From NCBI GenBank assembly GCA_003640385.1, contig RCAB01000034.1, forward strand, positions 186,001 to 250,000: a DNA stretch of 64,000 nt. The letters are read 5' to 3'. Positions 50,199 through 62,672 of this stretch are shown in pieces. Within the stretch, counting starts at the first letter, position 1; every line of letters begins with the position of its first letter. This DNA is from Setaria digitata (taxonomy: Eukaryota; Nematoda; Chromadorea; Rhabditida; Setariidae). The position numbers and the translations under genes are program-made. A model generated the notes under the pieces. It was not told the origin of the DNA. It saw only the letters and a list, made by a program, of their open reading frames with translations, and made no database searches.

Positions 50199-53170
50199 TC
50201 ATAACTCTTTTTTGCTTCTTCTCGATTTCGGTGGTGAAGGAGCTTTCGGTGGTTCTGGCTCATTATCTTCTTCGTCATCTGGAAGAGAATTTACAAGTTG
50301 CATTTAATATGACAAGAAAAAAAAGACATTTCGGGATTTAAAAAAATTAAAAACAAACCATCCAAAGATATATTGCCGCTCATAATCTGATCAATCCAAG
50401 ACTGCAGTACTTCCAGATTGCTATCTTGATGTTTTTTTGGGTCATCAAGATTCAACTGTGACATGTCAAACCATATTCCCTCTTTCTACAACGACACACA
50501 TGGTGAAATACTCGACGTCTTTATATCACATTTTTTTTTTAATTCCTCTGGATAGATTTCTAATGATCATTTTCAAGCATATTTTACACAAATCATTGCA
50601 TTAAGAATCTGAAATGAAGAATATACGTCTGAAATGTCGACGAGGCCAAGTTGTGGACTACCTTCGATGTCAATGCCGAACATTTCTTCCCATATATCCA
50701 CCATTAACGGAAATTCATCTGAGAGAGAGCAGTTGAATTTAAAACACAAAAAGAAACTTACAGCTGAAAAATAATATATAGTTTCTGGGCAGAAATTTAT
50801 ATTGCACTGAACAATACTTTGGTCTAGACTGAAATCAATATATGATTCCGTATTATGGAAGACATAATGCGGAATCATTGATTTCGATTACAGAGATAAA
50901 CACAGAAGTACCTGGATCAATTAACGATATCTTCAAAGTCCCAGCATGTTCACTATTCTCATCGGCAATTTTCTGAAGTAGTCTAAACATTGCTCGACCT
51001 TCACGAGATTCCTCATCGCAGAATGCAACAATCAATTTCTCATCGTCTTCTCGATCTTTCTGCAATATTCTAGAATGATTATTGAAATTTCTGAGAAGCT
51101 ATGTATCAAAACCTTAAAATTCCTACCCAAACATTGAAATAGTTCTGCAAAGTTAGTTTCTGCATCACAGGTTTCTTGTGTTTCTCAACCCAGCCTTCAA
51201 ATTCGCCCTCAGTATCCACCGATGTCGGAGCATAAATAGGATCATCTTCAAACGGCCGCAACATTTGTACTTCACCAACTCGTTTCAGTCCCATTTTTCG
51301 AGCCCACTAAATTAGTTCCTCGGTCATTCTAGAAGTATTGATGGTACCTTTTCAACTGCAGCTTAGATTTAATTTTTCTTGAAAATAACTAACATATGAG
51401 TTAACAACAGCATAGAATTCCACTTCACCCATGAAATCTTCAGCTGCTTCCTCGTACTCCTTCAGTGCTGAAAATAACCATTGAGAAATTATTCATTTTC
51501 ACCATTTTTAACATTTCTGCAGGCAGACTTTTAAGTAATAATCACCAGAAATGTAATAAATTTCAAAGAAAATTTAATAATGCCACACGACTAAACATAA
51601 AACTTTAGACAACTTGATAAGAAATGAGACTTCGCTAACCAACACTTCCCGGCTCGAAATAACCAATCACCCTTACGACTTCATCTTCTAATGCCTCGAA
51701 TCCTTCTTGATCATGCTCATCGTTGATTATTGTTATCGGATCATCAGGAATCTGCAAAGCTCTCTTACTGAAAATCACTAATATCAGTTTAACTTACTCG
51801 CATACTTCTTCGGTGAAAAAGTAAATTTTCATCAAGTTAGTTTAATGGAACTCTTTTTGAAAGAATTAAGGGATGCATTAAAAAAATGAAAGAAACGATA
51901 ACAGAAAGAGTGAGAAAACTAACATGAACGCTCCAGATTTTCTGTATGTTTAATAAAGAATTCTACTAATGAAATGAAATTTCAGAATTCATTTAAAAGT
52001 ACTAACGTCCATAAGCCATGAAACAAATGTTTCTGGATCTCGTACGCCGAAATACTCAATTTTATAGCCATCCTTATAGACATGTATTGTATCTTCGCCC
52101 TTTTCAACATCTGAAACTGCATGGATGGGATACCTTTGAATATTCACATTTTTTCCATTGAACTGAAGGAAGGAAAAGATAGACATCTTTTGTCTCAGTC
52201 TTTTGAAGCCTTATTATCAGTTGAATTTCAAAACGAGATAAAAATTCTTTTATCTTGTGTCGTACTCTCTTGCTTCCTTAGCCGTGCTTCTTTCGTTGTA
52301 TTTACGGTATAGAAACTATATCCTCGTTTTGTCATTATCTGAGCCGATAACTGCAAAGTTTATGACTAACACCGACAGATTATTTTGATATATCTATTTA
52401 ATGAGATTTTCCAAGTCATCTTAATTTGAATCGATTTAAATGTATACAAATATTGATGTTAATTTATAATTTAGAAAACAAACAACAATAAAGAAGTTGA
52501 GGAAAACAAAAATGTAAATATACCTGTAGAAAGCATTCATATTGATCTAGTTCTGGATCGTCCTCTTCAACATCGTTGAAAAAAACAATTGTTCTAGCGT
52601 CATTCGAAAGTACCGTTTTGTTGAAGTTTTTTTCGTTCAAAACATGAAAATGAGAAAAGTATTGCTTTTTTTTTTTTTGTTCGGGAAAATTCAGACCTTT
52701 AAGTAATGTTCCAGTACTATAAGCCAGTTTGAATTTAATGCTTTAAAGCAATTTCAAATTTTATAAGTTTTATGCTTTCAGTGTTAACTTGAATAAATAT
52801 ATTTTAGAATGGCAAAAGATGGAAATGTACGGACAAATTTATACGTGTAATCAATTGTCCAATTGCAATTTTATTCAAATTTTATCTGCGTGAGAAACAG
52901 TGGCGAATCATGACGGGAAAACCTGAAGGCAAGGAGTGGCAACGTAAAAAACGTAAAAAGAAGGAGTGGTATCGCTCTCTTGGAACATATTAATGAAAGG
53001 AAGTAGAATTTAAGACTAAACTAACTAACCTCGGTTCGGTCAAACCCGTCGAATTCTAATTCTGGGTATCCGAGAAACATGCAGTTAATATCTAATGTTT
53101 TTGCATTAGCGGCTCGTCCTGACCGTGGTACCAACGATGAAAGCAGCAAGGCTACGACCACCAGCCCCAT
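50199..53170 (-). CDS. csq-1: Calsequestrin
   Basis: High-capacity, low-affinity calcium buffer of the sarcoplasmic reticulum lumen, built from three thioredoxin-like folds. Exons: 53170-53030, 52664-52524, 52350-52274, 52133-52007, 51751-51640, 51467-51394, 51306-51127, 51059-50912, 50718-50627, 50485-50359, 50278-50199; 432 residues by addition, near the usual calsequestrin length. A signal peptide (MGLVVVALLLSSLVPRSGRA) starts the chain. Family-like stretches include HVLNEKNFNKTV, FYTVNTTKEARLRKYP, IEYFGVRDPETFVSWLMD, ALKEYEEAAEDFMGEVEFY and GLVDISD. The long Asp/Glu tail of vertebrate calsequestrins is replaced by a short acidic patch (DDEEDNEPE), a proline/lysine stretch and a final SKKEL. 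One intron appears to use a GC donor and one acceptor follows a poly-A run (see findings). The start follows an acceptor by seven bases. Confidence 0.95.
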
Positions 53171-53177
53171 TTCTTAC

Positions 53178-53190
53178 CTGAAATTTATTT
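53178..53190 (-). promoter_or_regulatory. Probable trans-splice acceptor of calsequestrin
   Basis: AAATTTCAG on the minus strand ends seven bases before the ATG at 53170, leaving only GTAAGAA as leader. This fits nematode spliced-leader addition. Confidence 0.5.
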
Positions 53191-56100
53191 TTTCTTAATG
53201 CTAGTGTTCCATCTGTTCTCAGTGTTTTTTCCCTGTGATAAGATGTCAGTATCTGAGATAAGTATTATGAGTACGTACTGGAGACAGAACATGAAGTGCA
53301 GAAAAAGATTTTTCCTTGGAATACTGGGTATTAGCCAGAATCAGCTGACCAACCACTGCAAATGACTTTCAGACCGTTATGAAAAATTTTATAATAAGTA
53401 AATGTGATATTGTTTAATTCATTTTAAAATGAACAATAAAGTGTATTGCTATATTGGTTCATAAATCGACCATTAGGAAGTGAAATATATGTTGTGAAAT
53501 TGACGGGGAAAAATAGGGGAATCAATAAAGGCTACCGAAGCTGTGTTGGTTAAAAGTACGAAAAACATGAGCTGAACAACGGTTCCATAAGTGTAAAAGG
53601 AATTATTCGAGGCTGGAATAAATAATCCGTGGAAAAGTGTGGAATTAAGCTATCAAGAAGTTAGTGGTCTACCAAGAATTTTCGTTAATAAAGACTTCAC
53701 CATTACCTGTGCAAAATTTCTTCAGCAATGAACTATATGCAAATTAATATAGCTATAGGAAAAATTTGGAACCTGCAGTTTTGAAAAGATGAAAGTTATG
53801 AATGTTCTTTATCATATATGTTTGTAAAATCGAAAATCAGTCCGACGGTAAGGAATATCTTGGGATTAGGCACGGAAGAACTGTTTCCGGAAAAATTTGG
53901 TAATGGCTGGCGAGGTTACGAGCTTGGCAACGTGATACACATTACCGGAATGCTGTAGTCTATTGTTTCTGTATAGAAGAGAGAAATACAAAAAGAAAAA
54001 TGATATGAAGTGGTGGAAGAGAGCTGATTTAACTAAGATTTTCAATATGCCACTTGAAATTCTTACAGCCTACACAGGCGCGTATTCTGGATGAGCAAGT
54101 AAACAAGCATCAATTTAAAAGTAAGGAAAACAAATGCTTTCGTGGAGTTTGGCTTCTTTATGTTATGATGCTTTATATATGTGCGATAGTTGTTATCCTA
54201 GCAATTCAAGTTTTCAGGCTCTGGTATTCATCAATCTCTCCTGCTTCCTGAATGTTCCCTCTTTCTTACTTTCTCTCCCTCTCCCTCTCTTCCGCATTTT
54301 TGCTCTTGTTCCGAGTTCTAAGCAAAACAATGTCGAGAACGCAAAACTGAGTACATAATATGCAGCACTAATAATGAGTTCCATTCAAAGAATGATTGTC
54401 AGCTTCTTTACACTATAAAAATTCATAACTTCCCCTTCTTCCATCGATTTCCTATTATTTTCATCCCATATGAAATACCTCACAGAAGCATATGCAGAAT
54501 TCTGTAATCAAGAAGAAAATGATAAAATCGATTCATTGTTTGTAAAATAAAAAGACTACAAGCTAAAAATAAAACGATATTTCTCGTCAACAGTATAGTT
54601 TCTTATGCAAATATTTCAATGAAACCTACAACTTGCACTTGAAATCTAGAAATCTATTCGGTTTCAAAAGCAATTTTGAATTTTTCCAGAAATGGCTCGA
54701 GTAATTTGCCTAGCAGGTGAAGGAAAAAGTCACTGAGTACAATTAAATCTAAGCAAATTAAAAGTATCATAGGATGTAGTATTAAAAGAATACATTGTTT
54801 CCACTTTGGTTGATCTCTCCAATTATTTTTGTAAAAGAAAAAAAAAATCTCCGACAAATTTTATGTTAAAAAATCAATAATAGTGAAGCAGACTTTTTTT
54901 GAAAGTTGCTATAAACTCAGAAAGAAAAATAAAATTTCCTCTTCAAAGTTGAGAATTCCAAAATTAAGAGAAGTCCTTTCCTTATGAACGATTTGTCCTT
55001 TTTTCTTGTATTTACAAAAAAAAACTTACCATTTTCCTCCGCCTCACCCATTCTTCAGAGTTTACGGTGGAATTTTTTTGCATTGATCATGAACGACAGC
55101 TGCGGTAGAGGGACATAAATAACACAGTTCATGTTGACGTAATTTTTCAAAGTTTAAACGATAAAGGATAACGAAAGAAACAGCTAACATTAAGGAAACT
55201 ATTCCAGTGAAAAAGTAAGACAATAAGCTAATCCGTGTTATTTCAAATGTGAATTGCAGAGAACCATCAAAACTCTGGATTTAATCAAGCATTTGAGATT
55301 AACCAGATGAGCCTAAAATTATACTCTTAAAAATAGTCTAGTTCACTGTTTCTAATATTCACTTTTTTTTTATTATCCTCCGATCTGCAAGGATAGCAAA
55401 AGAACTGTGATATTCCATAGTTCCTTTAATTCGTTGAAATTTCAAAAGGATCCTACTGAACATGATAAAACCAAGTATGTTATATAATTCAAGTTTCATC
55501 CTTGCTTTAGAACTACACGACTGGCATTGCGGAACGCAAATGTGCTTTTCATTACCTTATTTGATGAACAGGCCTTCAATTTTCAGGAAGTTTAGGGTCC
55601 TGATATGAAGACCTTCATGGAAACACCATATTTTAGATACTTTTTTAATAGAGAAAATGCATATCCTTTTTTGTTTTTGAATAATTTTTGATCTGAGTAA
55701 TGCGTAATTTTTGACGATTTACAACTTTTTGGAGTAAAAGTTTACTAGGCATTCAGGACAGAGACATTTACTAACATTAATAGAAGAATCGGGGAATTTA
55801 AGTTTACCGAATAGTAATTGTGAATTATGGATAGAGGTCATAACTTTGAATGATGTATATCGGAAATGAAGAGAAATGTAGATTATTTATTTATACAAGC
55901 ATTTAGTTATTTTCGAGAAAATGTCTAACAGTAACAGTGGCGGTCTGGTCTGTCACCTTCTTTTTAATGATCAGATCACTGAGAAAAAAAGAAGGAAAAT
56001 TCGAAAGTGGATAAAAAAACTGAACAAAAAACAATTTTTTTGATATTCAACCGCATCGAAATTTTTGGTTTTAGGAAGCGATAATTAGTCAACCTGTACT

Positions 56101-57055
56101 AACCTTCATAGTTTCAGTGCTTTCAAGACAAAGACTTCCCCACTCAACATCTTCTTTACTTGAGATCTTGTTCTGATCTGTTCCACCATTATATCATCTG
56201 CTAAATTCAGTTAATATTTTCTTATGGTTCTAATGTTGCTAAACTTCGAACTTCCTTGGGGAAATTTCATTAACCTCATTTAAATCGAAATCTAAACCGC
56301 AATGAAAAATAAAGGGTTATTTGTCCCCAGTGTGGGCAAAAAGCTTTTCATTTGACAAATTCAGCTACCAGTATAACTTGTAACGTTTAATTACTTTACA
56401 AACCCATAATACTTTGGAGAGCAGGCAATGTTCACCGATTCTTAATGAATTTATATGAGCTACATGCAGGTAATAAAAATAGGACTTTCATGTCTAATGA
56501 AAATGATGCACCGTTTGCAGCTATTCACTCATTTAATTTTTTTACAAAAACTCCACACCTTTTGTTTGTCCATAAGGTTTAGACCATTGCTACTGACATC
56601 GTATGTCAGTAATACTAAGTTATAATATATCTCGCGCGATGACCAAGTTGCAATACACTGCATGCGTAGTTATGACGATCAGGGAGGAATGATTTATTCG
56701 CTAAATTTCGTTTATATCAAATAAAACTTCAAACGAGCTGTTTTATTGACATGACCATTCATAAACACTGTATGGCAGTTCTCATTTTGAAAAAAACTTG
56801 TATTCTAAAACAAATTCTATTTTGTTTTCCTGGTCTTTTCATTCAATAAAGCTCTAGTAAAAAACGTGTTTCACAAGTGTTGCTTAAGATACTTGGAGAA
56901 GCTAACTTCGTTTTTGAAGTTTGAAAGAATTATAACCGCCCTGACAGGAAAATAATATATCAGAGATATAAATGACTTTGCAAGTCAATACGATTGAATT
57001 TTCTGTCCATACAAAGTAAAATCTCTTATATCTATCACTAAAACAACATGTTAAC
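53191..57055. other. Intergenic interval without a recognised gene
   Basis: About 3.9 kb of AT-rich DNA between the calsequestrin 5' end and the 3' end of ccdc22. Short open frames near 54.1-54.4 kb and 54.65-54.86 kb have no family motif, no adequate splice partners, and hydrophobic or low-complexity content. I see no RNA gene or repeat family. Confidence 0.5.
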
Positions 57056-60000
57056 TTAACTGTTACATTCTCCTAACAATTCTTTCAGAGCCATATTTTC
57101 TTTCTTTATTTCCATCCAATCGTTAACAACACACTCAAATTTTTCATCAATGTTCTTCTGCTGCTGCATAGCAACCTTCAAAACAAAAGAGAAAAAATGC
57201 TTTTATTCTAAACCATGTCTACTTTAAAAGCTAGACGACTGCCAAACATGAAACTAAATCTCAAGTACTAACCTTCATTACTTAAAAAAAAATTCATACA
57301 TGCTTTGAAAAAACATCTGATTTATCAATCTTGAATTTGAAAACATCTATATGAATTACTAACCAGATCGTTTAGTTCTTCAATTTCCCGTTCAAGCTGT
57401 CCAGAAGCATCAATGCCAGTAATAACCCAGGAACATTCACCATGAATTTTCATTAATAACTTATATGCTTTTTGCATGGATGTATCTTTCTCAACATCCT
57501 ACAGTGCATTCAGACTTAAGCAGGAATCAAGAATCCAAAGAGATATATACAAACCGGACAAGGAATAAATACATTAAGCATCTATCGATTTTTTATAGAC
57601 ATTAGCTAAAAAACATCACAGAAAAATTTTGCTAGTCGTTACGGCCACGGGAATTAGTGGGTAGATAATGTAAAAAAAAATACCTTATACAGTTTTCCTT
57701 CAACTACAGTAAAAGAACGCTCCAGTTTCCCAGTACTTGACCTGATCTCTTTCTGAAGACACAAATTTTCAGCAGCAATCTATAAATATAACAAATGTAT
57801 TGGAACAAATAATCATCAGACTCCAAATTCGCTAATTCTTCGAATAAAAAGCATATAAATAGTTTTTTATATCATGAAAGTTCGCCTGATGCGATAAACA
57901 TGTGTAACACCATGCAGTTATCTTTTGTTTTGTTGACACACCTTATTAATTTCATTCTGTTGTTTCCTGATGCTGCCAACAATCTCAAATATGTGTTTCA
58001 TATAAATGTTTCGATTAATCTGTTTCTCCTCTTGTGTTTCTGCCTGTCTTTTCTGAAGATCAAAAAAAAAAGAAGGGATTAATAAGTATAATGAGAACTT
58101 TCATTACATTATACTGAAACCAAGCTTCTACAATATGTCTGAAACAAACCAAAGTCTCCATAACTTTTTTCCGATCAGCAAGTTCATTCTCAATGATTTT
58201 TGCATCCTTTGCTAATGCTTTCCGATTACAATACACCAGACTATAATCCTACAATATTTTTAATTAGATTTTTACAAGCACGAGAATCCAGCTGTTATTC
58301 AGTCATCCAAAACATTCAAATATTTAACGGACCGAAGATAAAGCAGTCAGTCGTGCTGCCTTCACCTCCTCATCTTTTTCTACTTTCGCTCTCAGCCATA
58401 CGTTTTGCAGATGCTGCATCCGTTCATTGCTTCCATCAATGTAACTCTAAAAAAGTATATTTAAGAAATAGGTTACAACTTCATTTTCACCCACTTCCGG
58501 AACTTCTAGCACAAAAATATAGTTCGTTGGAATCAACTACCGATATACATATAAAACAAACTTCAAGCTTAAAAAGAGCATCTGGATCCTCCAATAGTTT
58601 TTTCAATCGTTTATCAATTTCAGCCTCTCGAAGTTTCCTGTTTTGCAGCGATAGAAACCGTTCGGCCTCATCACTCTGCATCTGCAACAAACTGAAGAAT
58701 TTCATGAAGTTTAGTGTTTTTTGAAAAATCATTAGAAGGTCATGCACAGAGAAGGTCAAGCAATCAATTCAAACTGAAAAATCAGTTGAATTGCTAGTGT
58801 TCTTTCTTTATTAGCGTCAAAAAATCTAACAAGATGTATTAGCAGAACTCTTTAAGAAGCAAAAACCTGGCTCTTATAAATTTTCTTACGATCTACAGAG
58901 GCTGTCAAAACCAAAACTTCATTCAGCAATTTGTTGAGAACTTCACTTTTTCCACCACTTTCCTTTGAAGTGTTAGCAACTTCTTGTTTATTTTTCGCTT
59001 CTCTCCTTTGCTGCAACTCTGTAGGAAGAAGTGGTTTAGGTTTCAGTCTGAAAATAGACGAATAAATGGGCCAGAAGATATATAATAAAAAAAAGGAAAG
59101 AAAAAACTATGCGAAATAGCAACTTTTAAGAAAAAATTAAACGTATACGAATCCAAAAACTGAAGTACGAAATGCGGAACCGACCGTGGTTTTATTCGTT
59201 TACCAGGAGATCTGTAATGCGAAGTTTCTAAAACTTCATCCCCAACAGAATGATAATTTTGTGTTTCATTGCTGCTGATGGCATTACTTTCCAACAAAGA
59301 ACAAATGAATGCACTGCGACGATATCGCCAATCTTCACAACGTAACGCAGCCATTACATCACCAGAGAAACCTACGAAATCGACCCTTGTCGATAAGACC
59401 TAAACTACTTTCAAAAAAAGAAAAAAAAAAAAAAAAAAGAAAGAAAATGAAGTTGCGCTAGAAGAAATTATTTTTATAAACTAAATTCCAAATTCTCTAC
59501 TCTCAACAAAAATACGAATTTAAATGCACAGCTTACCGATGAGTGGTTTTGAGCCGAACCATACCGTGTAAAACTGCTTTCCCTTTCTTCGTCACTACAA
59601 TTTGCTGACCGGATTAGATCAGTGAATGGATCTGTAACACCATATATTCTATTGAGTCCAAAAAAAGCGCTACTTGAAATTTAGATGAAAATCTCACTTT
59701 AAAAAAGCTCTTTCTGATGAAATATTTAGGAACTTGTGCATATATAAAACAAAAATTCTGAAAGAGATGCCTTTTACAGGAGTGATAACTGGAGAATCTT
59801 TGGGTAATTTCTCCATGAGACCAATAAGAATATTACGTAACTCTTTACTTCGTCCATAAAGTAACATATGGTAATCAATAGGATCACGAACACCAATGCT
59901 CTTCAAGTTAATGTTTTAGTAGAAAAATGATTTTTACTAATGCCAGCCGAAAACGGAATTTCGGTTCGATTCTTCTTCGACTGCAGTCTGTTAATACAAA

Positions 60001-60448
60001 GAAGCATTTATATAAAGTTAACAAACTAAGATTTGCCTTCACTGCATCAACAACAACTGTAACACATCGGAATTTCGCAGACATATCTTGGGGAAGCAAC
60101 TTTGATGGAACTTCCTTTCTGAAATGAACAGTCTTTGAAGAATCCAACCACTCGGAGCGTGTGTGGTTCATTATTTTACCAATAAAAAAAAAAAAAAAAA
60201 TGCATTTCCCACCTTATGCTTTGTTTGCACGACCACAACAATATTACAATTGCTTGATAAAAGGTCTCTGTACTAAGTTCCGCAACACTGCTTGGAATCT
60301 CTTTTAGGTCATCGAAAAAGTTCCTGAAATATGGTAGCGACTATACCCACTGATATTTCTTATAAAAGCGAAAAATATTTGCTGAAAATAATACGAACGG
60401 ATCAAGACGACGTAATGTATCGATAATTTGGCCATCAACAACATCCAT
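57056..60448 (-). CDS. ccdc22: CCDC22 homologue (CCC/Commander complex subunit)
   Basis: CCDC22 pairs with CCDC93 and COMMD proteins in the CCC complex, which supports endosomal cargo recycling. Exons: 60448-60399, 60323-60213, 60118-60037, 59900-59771, 59631-59537, 59399-59185, 59047-58867, 58681-58562, 58446-58333, 58248-58150, 58052-57942, 57779-57684, 57498-57364, 57175-57056; about 552 residues against roughly 627 in human. The N-terminal calponin-like region is seen in LSTETFYQAIVILLWSC, MSAKFRCVTVVVDAVK and GVRDPIDYHMLLYG. The C-terminal half is coiled coil, with the most conserved family blocks IFEIVGSIRKQQNEINK, LQKEIRSSTGKLERSF and DVEKDTSMQKAYKLL. The segment around 59.2-59.7 kb is poorly conserved. 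Two introns keep frame only with GC donors (see findings). Confidence 0.93.
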
Positions 60449-60690
60449 CCTTACTGCTATCAGATTCAACTGCCCAGTACCAGTAACCGATCAAGCACCT
60501 TTGTTCATAATTCCCTGCAAATAACTTCTATTAACCTAAAGCAAATTGAATGCACAACTAAGAAACATGAACCAGACCAGTATACAAGAGAACAAACCAT
60601 TGACTTCCACTGTTTAGTTTTTCCTATTTCGCCAAAGCTAGCAAGCCCTGTCGTCTCTCAGAAATGTGCGATCTCTCTTTACTTTTACTC

Positions 60691-60754
60691 CTTGTACACC
60701 AAATCCAATTATTTCTTTCACTCTCTTGTACACCAAATCCAATTATTTCTTTCA
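60691..60754. repeat. Tandem duplication, 34-bp period
   Basis: Two identical 30-bp copies (start CTTGTACACCAAATCC) at 60691-60720 and 60725-60754, separated by CTCT. Confidence 0.9.
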
Positions 60755-61834
60755 TAGGGTTCTTACTCGTATTCTTCTTTCACTTATTATACGCGATTAT
60801 TCAAAGCTAGGGAAAGTGCCCCGTGACTGAGACTCAGCGTTTAGACTTAGTGACTACACAGATTAGGTAACTTCCGTCCGTTTGTTGTTTAGAATGGTGA
60901 CTGTAAGTTGAGTAATTTCTCCATTCATTGGTCATCCTGACGCCTCCAGAAACGGATTCTATCACTATGCACTTTATCGAACTTATTTGATCCTCTCTAG
61001 ATTACTTTATTTCTACTCAAATTGAAAATGTACATATTCTAGTAGGCTTAAGTCTTCTCTAAGATTTATAGAACAAGTAGTCAGTTTCATGGCAAAAGGA
61101 AATAAAAACGACACCGCACAATGAAGCTGTAGTTCTCCCATATTTGTTACACAACTCGTGAAGTCATTCTACATGATTGGCTGTTTTGCTCTGCAAAACA
61201 GTAACAGACCCTCTCAAAACAAAAAAATAAAATAATAAAAAATAAAAGAGAGTAGGCTAATAAAAAATCGAAGATTTCTGCTGCTAAGTTATTCGCTTCC
61301 ACTACGTAAATTATTTTTCGGACAGTTTTCAAATTCAGCCTATTTTAACTTTTTTTCTACTTTCAGTGTAATCAGCCTACTCTTAAGTGTTTCCTGCCAA
61401 ACCATAGGTGAATGCCAAGAAATCCTTAAATTTGAAATGTCTTTTCTTGCGCAGTATCTGGTGCAGGACACTTCAACTAGTTCCTTTACGAAACTTACTT
61501 TCTCTACTCCGTCGAATTCATGTGAGTAATTTCTCATTAAAAATGTCTATTTAAATTTATTCGTAAGAGCAGTTCGCTGCTTTTTTTTCCTGCAGTAGCT
61601 TACTTCGATAAATCAAATTCCATTCCACAGACTGGAAGTGCATACTCCATAATGTATAAAATTTTGCCCTTTACGAATTTTCAATTGGGGTGAAAATTCA
61701 ATAATTTAGAAACAACTGCTAAAAATCATGATTTAATGAATTTTAAACTTTGAACTATAGCTATTGCATGATGTACCTCTTCCCCATGGGACACACTGCG
61801 TGGAACCCTTACCTGTTATTGGTCCGGAATACTT

Positions 61835-61922
61835 ACCTCTTTTTGTTCTGTGAAATCAAAAAATGTTACAGAATGCATACCTCTTTTTGTTCTGTGAAAT
61901 CAAAAAATGTCACAGAATGCAT
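61835..61922. repeat. Tandem duplication, 44-bp period
   Basis: Two 44-bp copies (start ACCTCTTTTTGTTCTGTG) at 61835-61878 and 61879-61922, differing at one T/C position. This suggests a recent local duplication. Confidence 0.9.
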
Positions 61923-62672
61923 ATTATGATTATGGTATGAGATTTGGCACTCATTTTATTTTGAACGTTAGGAGAAGTTATGTGGGCTTTTAATGTTATT
62001 CTAATAATCTAATAATTAGGTGAAGTACAGAAATCTATTTTATACTTGCAGGACCTTCTTTTTCCGGTAGGTCCAGTATTTGAGGACAAGAGTAATTTGG
62101 GCCAAATCCATCCAAACATTGTGTGTTTCCCCTTTCGTCCTTTCATCTTAAAACGGATTTTGAGCGTCACTACTATTCAGAATTTTGAGAAAGACTGAGA
62201 AATGAGCCAGCAGGTGGTCAGAAGACGGTTGAAAAATTGGATGTGACTCTAGCGGAAGTTGCTTATCACTCGGTCAGTTCAGTTGAGGCGGTATGCACTG
62301 CAAAAAGGAAGGAAGGAATGGTGGCGTCTAGTTGACTGCTTTTCTGATGTGAGCCGCTGATAGCACAAATCTGAATTTGCCTTTTTCCCCTTCGAAGAAA
62401 AGTGGATGTGGATCTGATGGGACAAAGTAAGCTGATTACTTCTCTGACTGGTTCCTTAGAGTGCTCATTCAAGCCAAGGCTCCTTCAGGCTTTATTTCTT
62501 GTTGTTTGCTGCTCTGCTGCTGCTGACGACACAACTTTCATTTCATTGACTTGTTTTTGCCTTCTAATGGCGGCAACTTAACTACGAACATATATCTGCA
62601 TCCGTATAGCAACATATATGGCACGGGGGTGGTGTGGGCTGTGGACTGAATTGCGTGAAGGGACGAGTGCTT

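Larger units (their letters stand above)
60449..62672. other. Intergenic interval with short tandem duplications
   Basis: No gene recognised. Minus-strand open stretches at 61340-61537 and 62266-62472 lack motifs or convincing splice partners. Two direct duplications are listed separately. Confidence 0.5.

Noticed and set aside
58200..58724. 174-residue plus-strand open frame
   Set aside because: It is the antisense shadow of ccdc22 exons.
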